This document shows positions 51,048 to 64,000 of a DNA stretch of 64,000 nt, piece after piece. Within the stretch, counting starts at the first letter, position 1; each line of letters begins with the position of its first letter. Source of the DNA: Mansonella perstans (taxonomy: Eukaryota > Nematoda > Chromadorea > Rhabditida > Onchocercidae); NCBI GenBank assembly GCA_037074765.1, contig JBAMDO010000102.1, positions 1-64,000 on the forward strand. Direction: 5' to 3'. Both the position numbers and the translations under genes were made by a program. A model generated the notes under the pieces. It saw nothing but the letters and a program-made list of their open reading frames with translations. It did not search any database and was not told where the DNA came from.

Positions 51048-54000
51048 TTACATGCATAAAATGACAATGATGCCAATGGTATATGCAACGAGAACGAAGA
51101 ATGACACAACATTATTGATGGCGATATGAATTTGTAGCCAGTCCTGGTAATAATCTTTCACTGAATTTCCACCCATTTCGATGCTCGATTCACTGCCGCA
51201 AAATAGGCCAGTATTAAGCGCAGAAGCCAACAATGTATATCGATGTGCTGAAAGGATTTCATTTTAAATTAATTATAGTAATAGATTAAAGTTGAATAGG
51301 AAATACATTGAAGTGAGCAATTATGAGAACGATTTTGAAATTCAGGAGATCGATACAACAAGTGATTTATATGAATGCAATAGATAATTGCCCAAAAATC
51401 TCGTTTTTGAAAATATTAATTTTAAAACCTATTTCAAAATGTATTTGAAAAATTTTCACCAAAAAAATTAAATTTAAAATATGAAATTTCCGTTTATTTT
51501 GCCGAGGATTTGATACTTTTATACTACGAATTTCTTAAAAGTTAAAAGACGCTCTATGCGATTAAATTGCTTTTTTAGAATTATAATTAATTTCTTCTTT
51601 CATCAAGAATCTTTATTCTAACGTTTAAATAAAATTTTAATTGCAAAAACTTTTTTAAGAACAATTAGTGGATATTTTGTGACAATAACTGCTAATAAAA
51701 AGGAAAAAAATTATGCAGTTTTACCAGGTGGCAATTTCCGTCGAATCCGTGACATAGCGCTGATAATAAGAGTCAGAAGTAGGCTGACAACTGTTGTTAA
51801 CAGTGTAAATACGTAAAATGTATCTGGAATGATTTTCAAATAAATGTAAACAGCAGTCATAAGAAATTTCAACTTTAAAATCTGAAACAGAAATAATTTA
51901 CTTCTTAATACATTCTACAACCTATTACTTTCATTTCGCTAGTGCTGCATGCTACTTTATAAATATTCCGCTTTGAGATGATCTTTTTATCAGCAGAACA
52001 TCATCATTGAAGTTATCTGTTTAGAAGAGTTTTTATCACTGAAATGATATTGAATTGAGATATGAAAGAAATCAGTCACAATGAATCAAAAAACTCACAT
52101 ATGTGCGGGACAGTTTCACCGAATCCAACTTGAGGTGCTTTTAAAGCCAAAAATGTGAAACTGACCAGCTGAATGAATATAGCGAATAACTTCACGTTAA
52201 TCTGCAAAAACATTACATGCTGCAACTATTAAAAAAATTTTAATTCATAGAATAGCAAATACAGGAGAGACCTGGAATAATGTTATGGAAGACATGAAAG
52301 GATTTGCCGATAATAATGAAAGTTTTCTTACATATTAATCAAGTCTACTTTGTAATTATCAATTATTTAATGAAAGTAATTGATTTATTTATTAATAATT
52401 CCGAAAAGAACAGCTACTTTAAGCGAAATGAGTTCAAATGTCAATTTTAGAAATTATTCCTCCAAATTGAAATAAAATGTTAAAATTAATGATTTTGTGG
52501 AACTGCATACTTGATCACGAAAAGAACCGAAGAATGGTGCGATTACAACAAATAACGAAGAAATCATCATAGGAAGAGTGAGCTCGATACGTAGCGTTGA
52601 CGACCGACGCCTTATTTGCAAACAAATTTGCAGTACTTGTGTTCTAAAACTTTCCCACACAATTTATACAACAACAAATTATTTCGAGCATTTGTAATAA
52701 AATAACGGGATACTAAGAAATAACTGAACACTAACTTTCGATCATCTTCATCCGGCAAGACTTTAATGGTTGCATCTCGTACATGCCAATTTGTTCTTAG
52801 TTTTGAAAGTTCCATTCCGTCTGCAGAATAATTCAAATTTATTAAACCTTTGCGTTCTACAAAGCAATGTATAAATAATTCCTTTTTGACAAATTAAACT
52901 TTGAATATCACCTTCACCCTGAGAAAGGTAGTATTTGATGTAATGAGGATATAGGACAGATTTCATTCGAAAACAGCAATTCTTGTCGTCCTGCAATAAG
53001 TAATTTGTTAAGAAATAAATAATTTAACTTCGTGAAACAAAATTCTAAGTAAGAGATTTAAATATTTTTTAAGTTTTTGACTAAAGTTTCTCGAAAAAGC
53101 TCAAGAAAACTAACGTCTGGAAAGTTGGTATAATCAATATCACAGTGAGCTTGCATTTTAAATTCCAATCGTCCAGTAACATTACCATTGTTTTTTGCCA
53201 CAAGATTATAGAATTGCGCATAATCACCACTCTGAGAAGATGTTTGAAATCTGTAATGTTAATGATTTAATTTCTTTTCACATCTAGCATTTTTAATGCA
53301 GAAAAAATTCAATTTGAAAAATCGTGATGCCCTTAAAATAGAGATAATTATTGCAAAAACTGGAAGGAAACCAATAAAATCAAATGACAGAAATCGGGAC
53401 AGTAAAAATATTTTCAGATCTCAAATAGGTATAAGAAAAGGAGTTAAAAGTCGCTTAGTTGATTTCTGGATTAAAAAATTTATCATCGAATGCTAGTTTG
53501 GAGAAAGATCATTGCTGAGCAAATTGCGCCTACCACAAAAGAAAGTTTACATTAAAAACATATGAAAATTTAAGATAAAACTAACAATCAAATTTCTTTA
53601 AGCCAAGCAAATATTATTAATGATGAGAGCTTTCATTTGTAAATTAGGAATGAAAAATAAGTGAAACTTTTAAACTTATTTCTGATTTGAAATTTGAGCA
53701 ATTTTTTTTTGAAGCAGATGAGATACTATCTTAAAGTTCTCAACTATATTTATTTTCAGCTTGCAGTGTCAAATTTCGAAAAATCAATTTTGATTGAAAT
53801 ATTCATATAAACAAGTGATTAAAACATACTTATCACTATTAATATCCGGTACCCACAGCCTGCCGTATGAACGAATGTTTAACGTATCGGTTTTCCACTC
53901 GTTGAAATCCCACTTCATTCTGCGATCCTTCCATGACTCAAAATTCAGGTATATTTTTCTTGAGTTCGGAGTTTGCATTCAGTCTTAACTTATGAAAGAA

Positions 54001-57000
54001 TAATACTGAGAGAGAGATATGCACCCATTGGTATTTATCTACTTAAAAGCATTCAACAAACTTTAGATTTCTCTATGATTCTTTATTGATTTTTTCGATT
54101 ATTTCAATTGCTTGTTTTAATTATTAGTTTAAAAGTTTTTCAAAAACGATCTACTTCAAAAATTATCCAGGCAAAATGTATTTAAAAATTGTGACCTCAA
54201 TTATAAACACATGAAAATGTCTTCATGTCCCTCTTTTCAAAGGTAAATTGTGAATTTTGTATCCGCAACCCATTCTGTGCTCTGGATTAATACACAAAAA
54301 TTGAATGTAACCTCAATTTATTTTACTATATTTGGATGACATTTTATTAAATATGTCATTTCAATCATGGTTTTTAAAACACACTCTATCATGTGAATGA
54401 TTTTTTCGATACAGTAAGACTAACAATGATTTCTATGAAATTCTCATCAATGAATTTAAATTGTGTTCGTAATTGAATGGGTTTTTAGTAATTAGCCCTA
54501 TGCAGCTGACTGAACTAATTACAATTCCTTCATCCTTCACATGATCAGATTTTGCTGTGCTTATTTCCTAATAGCCAGTTTCAGTGATGTTTCCTTCCGT
54601 CAAAGAATTTGAAAATCGCGAAATAATGTTAGTTCACAAGATTTAAATTGCTATTAGGTTATTATCTGATGTTTTTTTAAAACAAGAGAACTCAAATTTA
54701 AATGATTCATTACTAATTATGTTTCTCACTATTCTTTTCCACTTTCTGTTAATTATTTCACATTTGCCAGTTTTTCTTTTAAACACTTTGCATGTCTCAA
54801 AAACCTTTTAGTAACCTGAGAACACTAGCTCATAATACCGAAATTCTATCACAGGATCTTTAGTTTTTACCGATCTAATTATTTAATTATGCTTACACTT
54901 AATTTATGTGCTGCAAAAGAGCAGGAAAAGTGAATCGATTTCAAAATTCTTGAGAAAAATGAAACATACAATTAAAAAATGTCCATTTATGTTCATCACA
55001 TGCCAAATTTCATTCTGAAAAATCGCTTCTCGATTAACAATCGAATATTTCAGTATAGGAAACAAAAACTGAAGATGCCACGTGTCTAAAGTTGTCAAAA
55101 TTTGCTTGCTTTGCCATTTCTTACAAATTGAAAGTTACAAATTAAAAATTCAAATTACTTTTCATTGTTTGTTAAAATAATTCAGAGTTTTTTACAACTT
55201 TCAAAAGAGAAATGGGAAAAATCGATCGTCTCGCTCCCATTATCAATTATTGCTTACTTTCTAGATAAAAATAATTATTCGATAATTAAAATTTGCGCAG
55301 GAAAATGCAGCGAAATTGATTAATTATAATTTCTCACAAGAATACATACCATCCATAGTTGCCTAAGGACAATTTCAAGAATTTCAGCATCCAAAGTTTC
55401 ACCGGCTGCTACACTTGGTGGCAAAATACTGATGGCATTTGATTTACCTTGCATTGCACTTGCGTCCTGGCTAAGCTTGTAGTACAAGCAATCCTCCAGT
55501 ACCTGATACTTGTGGTGTGCTAATTCTTCCACATCTGTAATAGTGATAAGGATATTATTACACTCAAGTTTTTTATATTATCCCTAAAATCAATCTTCAT
55601 CCTCTGGAAAATTTTCTTTTTTTCAATATTTTTTAAAACTTCACTCAAATGCAGAATGTCAGCTGATGTTAGTCAAATGGGTTCATGCGATTGTCATTCA
55701 TATGAGTAGAAAACCGGTTTTTTTCATATGGATTTTGGAAAGAACAGTTCTTTAATGTGTGCTAAATGGAAATTTCAACTGAAAGGAAATAAAGAATCTA
55801 AAATACTCATTTCTTAAATAACTGATAAACAATTGTTAACTTTTTTAAAGATAACATTTGTTGATCACCAGCTAAGACATTTCAATTGAAGATAATGAAA
55901 TATTATGACAGAATTAATGACCAGCTAATCTAATTACACAGATGTTTGAGTTCCATATTACATCTTAATATTGTTATCAATAGCAAAGATTTTATTTCCG
56001 TTATAACTATAATAAAATTTCCGTTATAACCATAATTTGGCTTCATTTTATTAAAGCTAAGAAATTATTTTATTCTAACAATAGCTTTCATTTCAAATAC
56101 CAAAAATTTTTAGCATTGCTTAAGTAAGATCCCGAGCTTATCTACCAAGAATTAATTGTTACTTCCCCAATTTCATACATCAAGTGTAAATTTAAATCTT
56201 GAAAAGTTAATATATTGGAAAATATTACTTACGATAAAATAATAGAAAAGACAATTATTCTTGACTAACAGGATTCTGTTTTAATTCACTAATAACTGTA
56301 TATGCAAGCATTTGTTTTTACCTCGAACAATACTTTCAACAATTAAAATTAAATCAAATCCGAGATCCGTTGTATAATTCTATAATTTCAGTCTCTTTTG
56401 CGCTTTAAGAAAACAATTTGCAATGATTAGAGCTGATGGTGTGGAATGGAAAGAAGAATTAAAATTTGAAAGTGAAATGATTGTCATGGTGTTTTTCGCC
56501 TTTTTCGCCATCTTAACTAATTAAATATTTTCGAAAACTTTTTGCTTGCGATGTTATTTAGACTGGTATAAAACGAAAAAAAATTTTCGAGGCAGAGTTT
56601 TCTTTACCGTACTGTTTCAGGTAATGAACATTTGAACTTCATGGGCAACGCTACCTATCATTTTATTTATTCAGCGAATTGAACTTAAAAACTTTTTCAG
56701 ACTTGGTTGATATCAAGAATAAACTAAATCATAGCAACAGAGTTAAAATTGGCAGTTAAGGCAACTCTAGAATTGAAGGCACTTGTCTTAAGTGTATTCT
56801 TATCACAATCGAATCTTAAATCACATCACAAAACATTGCTGAAACTTGAAATGTTTTTATTAATTAAAAAGTGTGGTGAGGCAATTTTTGATCTTTAAAG
56901 ATCATTCAAATCAATTTCTTTCTTGTCACAGAGCTTATCAAAGCACTGCTTAACGATAAGCTTAAAAGAAAAGATGGAAATATTAATTCGAGAAATTAAA

Positions 57001-57135
57001 TAATATCATTTTCCACTTTCTAACATTAAAATTACCTGTAATATTGTTTGCAAATTTGCACATTTCTTCATAAGCAGCTGTAATAAAAGCAAACAATTCA
57101 TATAGAATAATTAGTCGTATATAATTGGTTAACAT
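51048..57135 (-). CDS. Cys-loop ligand-gated ion channel subunit, ten exons
   Basis: Pentameric neurotransmitter-gated channel subunit of the cell membrane. Exons on the minus strand: 57135-57036, 55534-55350, 53936-53830, 53250-53115, 52990 to about 52912 (or 52918), 52820-52736, 52643-52511, 52201-52099, 51823-51725, 51247-51048; all phases agree, about 408 aa. Exon 1, which has a TTTTGCAG acceptor just before ATG, gives a signal peptide (MLTNYIRLIILYELFAFITA). Landmarks: LRQLWMSWKDRRMKWDFNEW, LWVPDINSD, the Cys-loop from Cys167 to Cys181 with exactly 13 residues between (CDIDYTNFPDDDKNC), RRRSSTLRIELTLP entering M1, the M2 stretch with ALKAPQVGFGETVPHI, M3 with TFYVFTLLTTVVSLLLTLII, and M4 near the C terminus. 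No vicinal Cys pair of alpha-type nicotinic subunits and no PAR motif of anion channels before M2. The M3-M4 loop is short. It fits the many nematode orphan lgc subunits; ligand and ion unknown. Confidence 0.9.
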
Positions 57136-60100
57136 CCTGCAAAAGAAAATAACTTAATGATAGTTCTGCATTAGTGAGACATGAATAAAGGAGGCGGAAA
57201 TTCGATGGAATCAACAGCCTAAGTGTTTGTTTAAATACCCAGACATTTAAATAAATACCTAACCTTCCACTTAGCTATTTAAATATTTTTAAAGTACTTA
57301 AACTTTCTACTTAATCCAATTGGTAAATAACTGCTGCAATATAGCTATTAATTTACATAATGTGGGTTAAGAAAAAAGTAATTTTGGTTTACATAATTAA
57401 GGCGAAAAGCAAGTAGGACTGTCTTTTTGAAACTGAAATTTTATCATCACACTGATCAGTTATTTTATTTTATTCAGAATACTTTTTTTATTATACGCTT
57501 TAGAAACTGCAAGCTAATTTTCAAATAATTAAAAAAATTGTCGTTTGATAATCTGATAGATATACTTAGGATTGCCCAGAAATTGCAAATCTGTAGCTAT
57601 TAAATTTAAAAAAACATGCTTTTACTATTAAAAGACGAAATTTTCAATTAACAGTAGCTTGTTTATTTAAAAAAAATTAGATTCCTTATTATTATTGCTA
57701 ATGCTCATTATCAATGCTAATTTCTCTACTTATACAATCGCTCTAATTAATACCATGGTTACCCTTATTTAATAGTTGCATAAGTTCTGGAAAGAACATT
57801 TTCAGTACAATTCTAGGACAACAAGCTATATTGAAACAGCAGTTTTAACTTATGAATTTTTTTTTTTAACTTATGAAATTACAAGCCTAATCGCTTTGCT
57901 ATGGATAGCATAATATTATCGATTTCAGTGACAATTACCAAGAGGACTGGCTGTTTTGTGACTAATCCTGCTGTGACAGAAAAGCTGTTGAGAATATAAC
58001 AAGCAAGAAGGCATCGAATAAGCTATATCTTTTGTTTACCCTAATTTTGTTTACCTTAATAAAGCGAGACTAGAAAGAGACGGAAGTGAAGGGTACACAA
58101 ATGGGTTTGCCTATAAAATGTCACTTGATGGAAGTTGTTGAGTAACGACGAGAACTATACTACAGCAGGGAGAAAGGATGCAAGGAAAGGTTGGCAGTAA
58201 GGTTGCAGTTTAGCAATCACATATCCCGCCTCCTTCAAACCAAAGTTCTTTTCCTGCTTGATTTTCAATCTACAGCACTTCATTCATCGCTCAATAAAAA
58301 TTGAAATCCAACATATCATTACTGACAAAGATATTCATTTTTCGCTTCAACAGTTTCCTATTTTAATAGTTTCATCCAGAGAATTCTTTTAAATTTAAAA
58401 AAAAAAAAGAAAAAGTTGAAAAACATTTTCACGAGAAGAAATTCATTTTCGTGTCGAAGAGGAAGGAGAAGGCAAATTTCCCATATCTTTCCTACTGTGC
58501 TATCAAAGATTCGCAGTTCTTGTTGTGTCACATACCATTTAATTATGAAAACATTCGTTGTTTTTTTGTTTAAATGCCTAGCTTTCAACACATAGCACTT
58601 AATTTAATCGTTCAAATTTTTTAAAAAAATATCATTAAAACAATAAAGGAATGAAGCATTCGCTGCATGCAATAATATTTACTCAAATCTAAAATTAGTC
58701 GCCAAAATTCTGTTGAAATGATTTCACAAATTTCATTAAAGTAGTTAGAAAAAGAAAAGTTTTTGTTTGGCTCTAAAAGTGAATTTCTTTAAATGTGACT
58801 ATCAAAAAAAGACAGTAAAAAATGAAGAAAAGAAGAATGAAATCATAATTTGATTCGACAATAACAATGAAAATGCTGTGAAATCATGTGAAAACACTGC
58901 ATAGAACATTTTGTTATTATACAATGAACATCGATTATTTGCAACTAATTCTTTTGAAAGAACTGCTATTGCGTAAGCATTTTGCAGTAATATCTGAGAT
59001 AGTGCCAATAATCGATTTTAAATTTCAAGTCTTGTTTACGATGCATCATCGCTTTAAGTTTCAAAGAGTGTGGGGAATTTTTTGAAGTATTTGGTTTTCA
59101 TGCAAAGGTTTGCTCGAGTAATTTCCGTATGATGACCGTGGCGCTGATAGAATTTTGATGAGCGCTGCGTTAGCACAATCTCTTCTCTGGAAGATTTATA
59201 AAACGAAAATTTTTTTTTTATTTGTTAAAATGTAAATGTGGAAAAAAGTTAGAAATTCATCGAAATGAATAAAAGAAAGTACATATGCCATGTCATTAAA
59301 ATTTTGTCGGGACAATCTCCGCTGCTATTCCATGTCGGTGATCGAATGAAACCTGTTATTTTGGTTGATAGGTTGCTGGGTAGGAAAACGAATGCGGTAA
59401 TTCTATTGTCGTTGCCTACTCATGTCCGCGTGTTTCTTCATGATTCTCAGTCATGTTTGCATAAATTGAAAATCTATGAAGATCTATTAATCAAAATCTA
59501 TCTCTTTGTGAACGGTAATTTAAATAAACGATAATTAAAAGATATTTGAAATAAGAAATATGTCCCAATTTGAACAATATTATACACTAGCATTTATCTT
59601 ATTCTAAGCAATAATCTATAATCAAATTTTCAGAAAGATTTACAACATGAATGAATGCAAAGGAAATAATAACTCTTTGAATCTTCCGCAGTGATACAAG
59701 TATTTCAAGCATGAGATTTATGTTCCGCAACTATCATTACTTTCTTCAGTAAAAACTGAAAGATTGTTGAAAAACTCTGACAGCTTTATCTCATAAAAAT
59801 TTCAAAGCAAAAAATGATATAATGACAAATGATACGTATCCCCAATGGATCTTGTGCTTTAAGTTATGAATAGTCCAAAGAATAAATAGAAAAATAGTCA
59901 TTGAATAGAGTCAAAAGATGACACATGCAATAGTTGAAAGAGATAAGTCATTGACATCATCGGGGATAGCATAATTTATTGAGTCGACTTCTCTTTTTTT
60001 AATTAGCGTTGAAAAGTGAAAATAACATATGTCTATCAGGATCATAGTGTTAGTGTAACATCGTTAATGAATTACAAGTGATAGCTTGGGTGGGGCAAAA

Positions 60101-62594
60101 GAATGAAATGGGTAGGTTATCAGTAGTATAAGTTCACTCTTACTCTTATCAACAACAAAAAAACAGTATTTCTACAGTACATTAATAATGAATGAATATG
60201 AGATACAAAGAAAGAATTAAAAGATGGTAAGAGAGATGTGAAATCTTGTAGAAAACAGGTTCCATTCAGCTGATGTGTAGCGAAAGAGTGATTTTTGTTT
60301 CTTTGTATGACCAAAATTTATGAATTGATTTAAATCGATTAGTTATGTATGTCACTTTGAAATAGAATTGTCGGCTCACTAAAGGATGTTTAAAAATACT
60401 ATGCCCTCTAAATGACTTTTAAAATCGTGAGATTGTTATTGTTTTCCACTTGATACTTTTCTTTATCATCATTAAGTATGTCATCTTTGAACAATTAAAA
60501 CAAAACTTAGCAAATTTAAATCAAATTACAACAGGTGAACAATCAATATTTCTTAATAATTTATAATCATGCGTTGAATTGAACGATGTTTGTCATTAAT
60601 TTAGCACTCTGTTCCATCAATGATGTGACATACTGCTACTCAAAAAGAAGTCAGTTAGTTTAGGGAAAGTCTCAGATAGTTAATGAATGATCAGATAATA
60701 ATACGTGCTTCATATCCTGAATATCATTTAAAGAACTGATAAATTGTTAGAAGTCTAAGTTTAGAGAAGTTGTCGCGAAACAAATTCTTTTATGCGTTAC
60801 AAATTGTTATTAGACATGTTTTCACTCATTTTTTTTTTTTTAATATTAACAAAGAAATAAATTTATCAAAATTTTATCGCGAAAATTTGCTCTTTGTCAT
60901 TAGTTACACCAATTAATCTGTTTAAAATTTCACTTCGTTCGCCAAATTGCGAAAATGAAAACACTATCAAATTCTTTATCTTTGCCACACAAAGATCTTC
61001 AGAACTGATCAAATTCTTCTATTTTAATCCTTTGATCTGATGAAATGTGTCGTCGAATTTCTCAGTTATTTCCAGTTCATAAGATGTTTTCTGTTTTTTA
61101 ATTGCAAACATATAGTATATGCTGGTGAAATTTTTCGAGTGCTTCGAAATCTCAGTATATTAGATAGCAAATAAATATGCTTTGATGTTCGATTTCACTG
61201 ATTAAGTTTTTTGATTTGACACTTCCATGAGGAAATTTTACAAAGATTTAAAAAGAAATGCAAGTTCCAAATGGAATATAAGGGTTTTTTGGTTTCACTT
61301 CCTCTGTTCCGGTCTTAAGTGATTAAAGAACTCTACCGCCAAAAAACACCGTTAAGTCCATTTTTCGCAATTTATTATCCGGAAACATTACTTATTAATA
61401 AGTTAAGCACAAGGTTACGCCAAATTTTGTTACCTTTTCTCGAATATCATAGCATGAACTGAGCATTTGATGGAACTGAAGCTGGTCCAATCATGGATTC
61501 TCATAAATCACTTCCAAAAAAGCAAAGCAAATCGATCCATGAAACAGATCGGAAAGAGATCGGTCGAGCACTTTAAAAAATAGCGCAAATTTTGACTAAT
61601 TACTAGTCCGCAGTAGAAAATTGGTCCCAATTATATTGTTGAATTGGGTTGGCGTGATTGATCCTGCGAATAGATTTGATGAAATATCGCCAATTTTCGG
61701 TACAGTTTATCGATGATGACGTCACATAACATGGCAGCATTATTCATTGAAATCTTGCTAATTTATTCAGTGAGATAAATTCAGATGATTTTTTGATGCA
61801 ATTTGCAGAAATTTCTGTGAATTAAAAGCATTTTTGGAAGTATATTAGAGAATTTGATAGCAGAATCTTACAATGATTTGAAACGCATAAATAAATTTCA
61901 AATTGAATAGTAATGTTGAAGATAAGAAAAGTAACTAGAATGAATTCAACAATTTTCCAACAATAATAAAAGAATTTCCTGAAGTAATTTTTCTCATAAT
62001 CCGATAATCGTTAGGATTGGAATGTAGGATACTATGTTTCTATTACACTGCGATTTGCGCAAATGTGTCTGGATAAATCAGCATATTCAATTTCTTAAGT
62101 GATTTGAAAATAAATTTTGTATTGCGGGTAGGTTGAAAATTTGTTAGAATTATCATCAAGCAAATTTATGTTTTTAATCGAAAAATTTCTTGAAAATCAG
62201 GTCTTAGAGAAGCCAATTGTTAAAATTACGCTAGAAAGACAAATAAATCTCTTTACACATCCAATCAATGAGATATCTAGCGCACATTTAGATTCCTAAT
62301 GAAATGTGAAGGGAAAGAAAGAGCTAAACAATTTCTGTAGGATAATTAACCGAATAATTTATTATTGTGGGTTTTTTATTATTAAAGAATCTACTGGCAA
62401 AGCTTGTTCCAACAACCTCGAAAACGTAGGTAAGTGATGAAGGCTCATAGCATATTATCAGCACATCAAAGGTATCAATGCAATAAAATCCCCATTAATA
62501 TAAATTATTTTTTGTAAATTATTTCGCAAATTTCCTGTCAGCTAAGCCATGTGCTGTAACTGGCTAAAATAAAACTCAGCATATTGCAGTTTAC
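57136..62594. other. Region without a confident gene
   Basis: Upstream of the channel gene's first exon, so it should hold its promoter. The rest is AT-rich. One GC-richer open frame at 59265-59534 is listed separately. A 38-codon ATG frame at about 61470-61580 (contains ELKLVQSWILINHFQ) and several shorter ones have no support. Confidence 0.45.
59265..59534 (+). CDS. Unrecognised ORF, 89 codons
   Basis: Single open frame from ATG to TAA. Residues 15-65 (contains LFHVGDRMKPVILVDRLLGR and LPTHVRVFLHD) are encoded by clearly GC-richer DNA than the surroundings and have balanced composition, unlike the chance frames nearby. No splice signals were identified and no family recognised. It might be a fragment of a retroelement gag-like protein or a small lineage gene. 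Confidence 0.25.
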   Translation: MNKRKYICHVIKILSGQSPLLFHVGDRMKPVILVDRLLGRKTNAVILLSLPTHVRVFLHDSQSCLHKLKIYEDLLIKIYLFVNGNLNKR

Positions 62595-62810
62595 CAATTT
62601 CAGTAAGAGAAATCAGGGTTTGATTACAGTTTGGATCCGTAATGGGTGATACATGAGATAGTGATAGATATTCGATCGATAGAGTTATAACTCCAACGAG
62701 AGCCAATAAAACGAGCTGCAGTTACATATTTAACCAACGAATAGTTTCCAGCATCTGAATTACCACAGGTAGCTGTATCATAGCGAATACAGCTGGTGAA
62801 TATTTGCTTT
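62595..62810 (-). pseudogene. Signal-peptide-like exon interrupted by a stop
   Basis: On the minus strand TCATTACAG (ending 62811) opens a frame containing ATG at 62754 and MLETIRWLNM, then TAA at 62724-62722. The same frame goes on as LQLVLLALVGVITLSIEYLS and a hydrophilic part with DPNCNQTLISLTEI, ending at a donor GTAAAC. Apart from the one stop it reads as the signal peptide and start of a secreted protein. Alternatively the exon starts after AACTGCAG at 62716. No downstream exon was found. Confidence 0.25.
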
Positions 62811-64000
62811 CTGTAATGATATTTGCAGAATCACAGAAAGCATCATAGAAAGTCACTCTATCTGTTATTTCATTTAAATTTTCTATGTCATATCAGTTTC
62901 ATTGATAGGAACATTGACTGATGTATGAAATATATAACTATTCTTTAGGCACAATACGAAAATATGCAAGTAACAGAGGAAATATATTGAATGCAGTTGT
63001 AGAAGTTTGTTTTCAAAATTGGAAGTAATTCTAAATTCTCAATGAACAGTTTATTCGAGCGCTGTTTGAAAAAAAATACTTTTGAAATTTTAATTAAAAA
63101 AATTCACGGAAGTTAGCGAACTCATCAGATGACTCCAGGACCTTCATTTATCATGCCACTTATGTCATATAAGGCATTTTATTATTACTCTTTAATGTTA
63201 TTAAAGAAGCATCTCTTTTGCTAATTTTGAGACTGTTCATGACGGAATTTCACTTTACTTGTAGCTGATAAATGCTAGAATATGTTTAAAAAAAAGTAAC
63301 TATTTTGCTGTAAGCAATTAAACCAAGGCAGTTACAGCTTACCTAGATTCTACCGTATTTCTTCTTCAAAGCGTCGGTTATACGGATGGTACCAATGCGT
63401 TGCTACTTTTTTAAATAAATAAAACCATAACCATCTCCGATGCTTCCGTGACCACTGTTAAAGATTGCGAATATGATGTCGATGTTATCAAGTCGAGCTT
63501 TCAATGTTGTAACGTTCCATAATCTCTGTTTCGACAGATATTTTTTGTGTTGGATGCGCTCCTAATGTTCTGTTTGTTCTGATTCTTGGACAAATGTACC
63601 CGTGCTACTTGGCTGTTTCGTACTCTCTCTCTCACTATCTTCATTTCTCAGATACTATATAAATGACTGGAAAAAAGAATGAAATTTATCGAACTTGATG
63701 TATATGACATTTGAGTCAAATTTCTCAACAAATCGAAATATGACAGAAATCTTGATGAGCATTTGTTGATAGCATTTTCCATCTTTTCTATCTGAAAATT
63801 AATAAATTGAACAAATTTAATTAAATAATGCTAGCTTAACTAGCTAACTTCAAATACTTAATAATGATCATTTAATGATAGCAAATGCCTGTAAAACGAG
63901 TTATTGTCTTCCTGATAAACTTGAAAATGTGTATCTTTTGAAAGATACCGATTTCTGACATGCCGCAGATAATTATAATTATTTACAGGCACAAAAAATG
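62811..64000. other. Window end without a confident gene
   Basis: A GC-richer stretch at about 63370-63640 has minus-strand open pieces (contains LKARLDNIDIIFAIFNSGHG) broken by stops, possibly decayed coding DNA or part of a mobile element. Nothing else is recognisable. Confidence 0.35.

Noticed and set aside
59118..59196. C/D snoRNA-like boxes (TATGATGA, CTGA, TTGATGA)
   Set aside because: The spacing between the boxes is too short for guide sequences and the final D box is missing (CTGG).
1..64000. CRISPR arrays, bacterial operons, tRNA or rRNA genes
   Set aside because: No regular spacer arrays, no bacterial gene structure and no tRNA A/B-box pairs or rRNA words were found.

Overview
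The window is nuclear DNA of a nematode, most likely a clade III (spirurid/filarial) worm. It is strongly AT-rich. Genes are split into many small exons with worm-type splice sites (TTTYAG acceptors, GTAAGT/GTTAGT donors), several first exons sit just behind an acceptor that would suit spliced-leader trans-splicing, and one LTR carries a near copy of the SL1 leader. The species cannot be fixed by eye. I built the gene models by hand from exon reading frames, splice sites and phase, and from remembered family sequences; no search was run.

Layout. 1-1195: 3' end of an LTR retrotransposon (broken envelope-like frame, polypurine tract, 3' LTR). 1196-2434: first copy of a dispersed repeat whose second copy lies at 10784-12645. 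2642-5061 (+): RPF1, a Brix-domain ribosome-assembly factor whose 5' exon is not visible. 5338-8830 (-): SLC19-type vitamin transporter, nine exons, tail to tail with RPF1. 8831-12975: simple repeats and repeat copy 2. 12976-14091 (+): a three-exon secreted Tyr/Ser/Gly/Asn-rich protein that I do not recognise. 14.1-20.7 kb: mostly empty, with one candidate exon and one long inverted repeat. 20742-28570 (+): a gene model built from nine very small exons, including one of 7 nt, with consistent phase; product unknown. 30924-46779 (+): tandem-domain tyrosine-phosphatase-like protein, 15 exons, about 833 aa, with both catalytic domains altered at key residues. 48.7-51.0 kb (+): decayed non-LTR retrotransposon. 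51048-57135 (-): Cys-loop ligand-gated ion channel subunit, ten exons, about 408 aa, tail to tail with the phosphatase. 57.1-64 kb: no confident gene, one unrecognised ORF and a signal-peptide-like frame interrupted by a stop.

There is no operon-like or obviously co-functional cluster. The most interesting items are the double pseudophosphatase whose two lesions resemble laboratory substrate-trapping changes (Asp of WPD lost with Cys kept in D1; Cys to Ser in D2), the micro-exon gene just upstream of it, and the SL1-like stretch inside the LTR.
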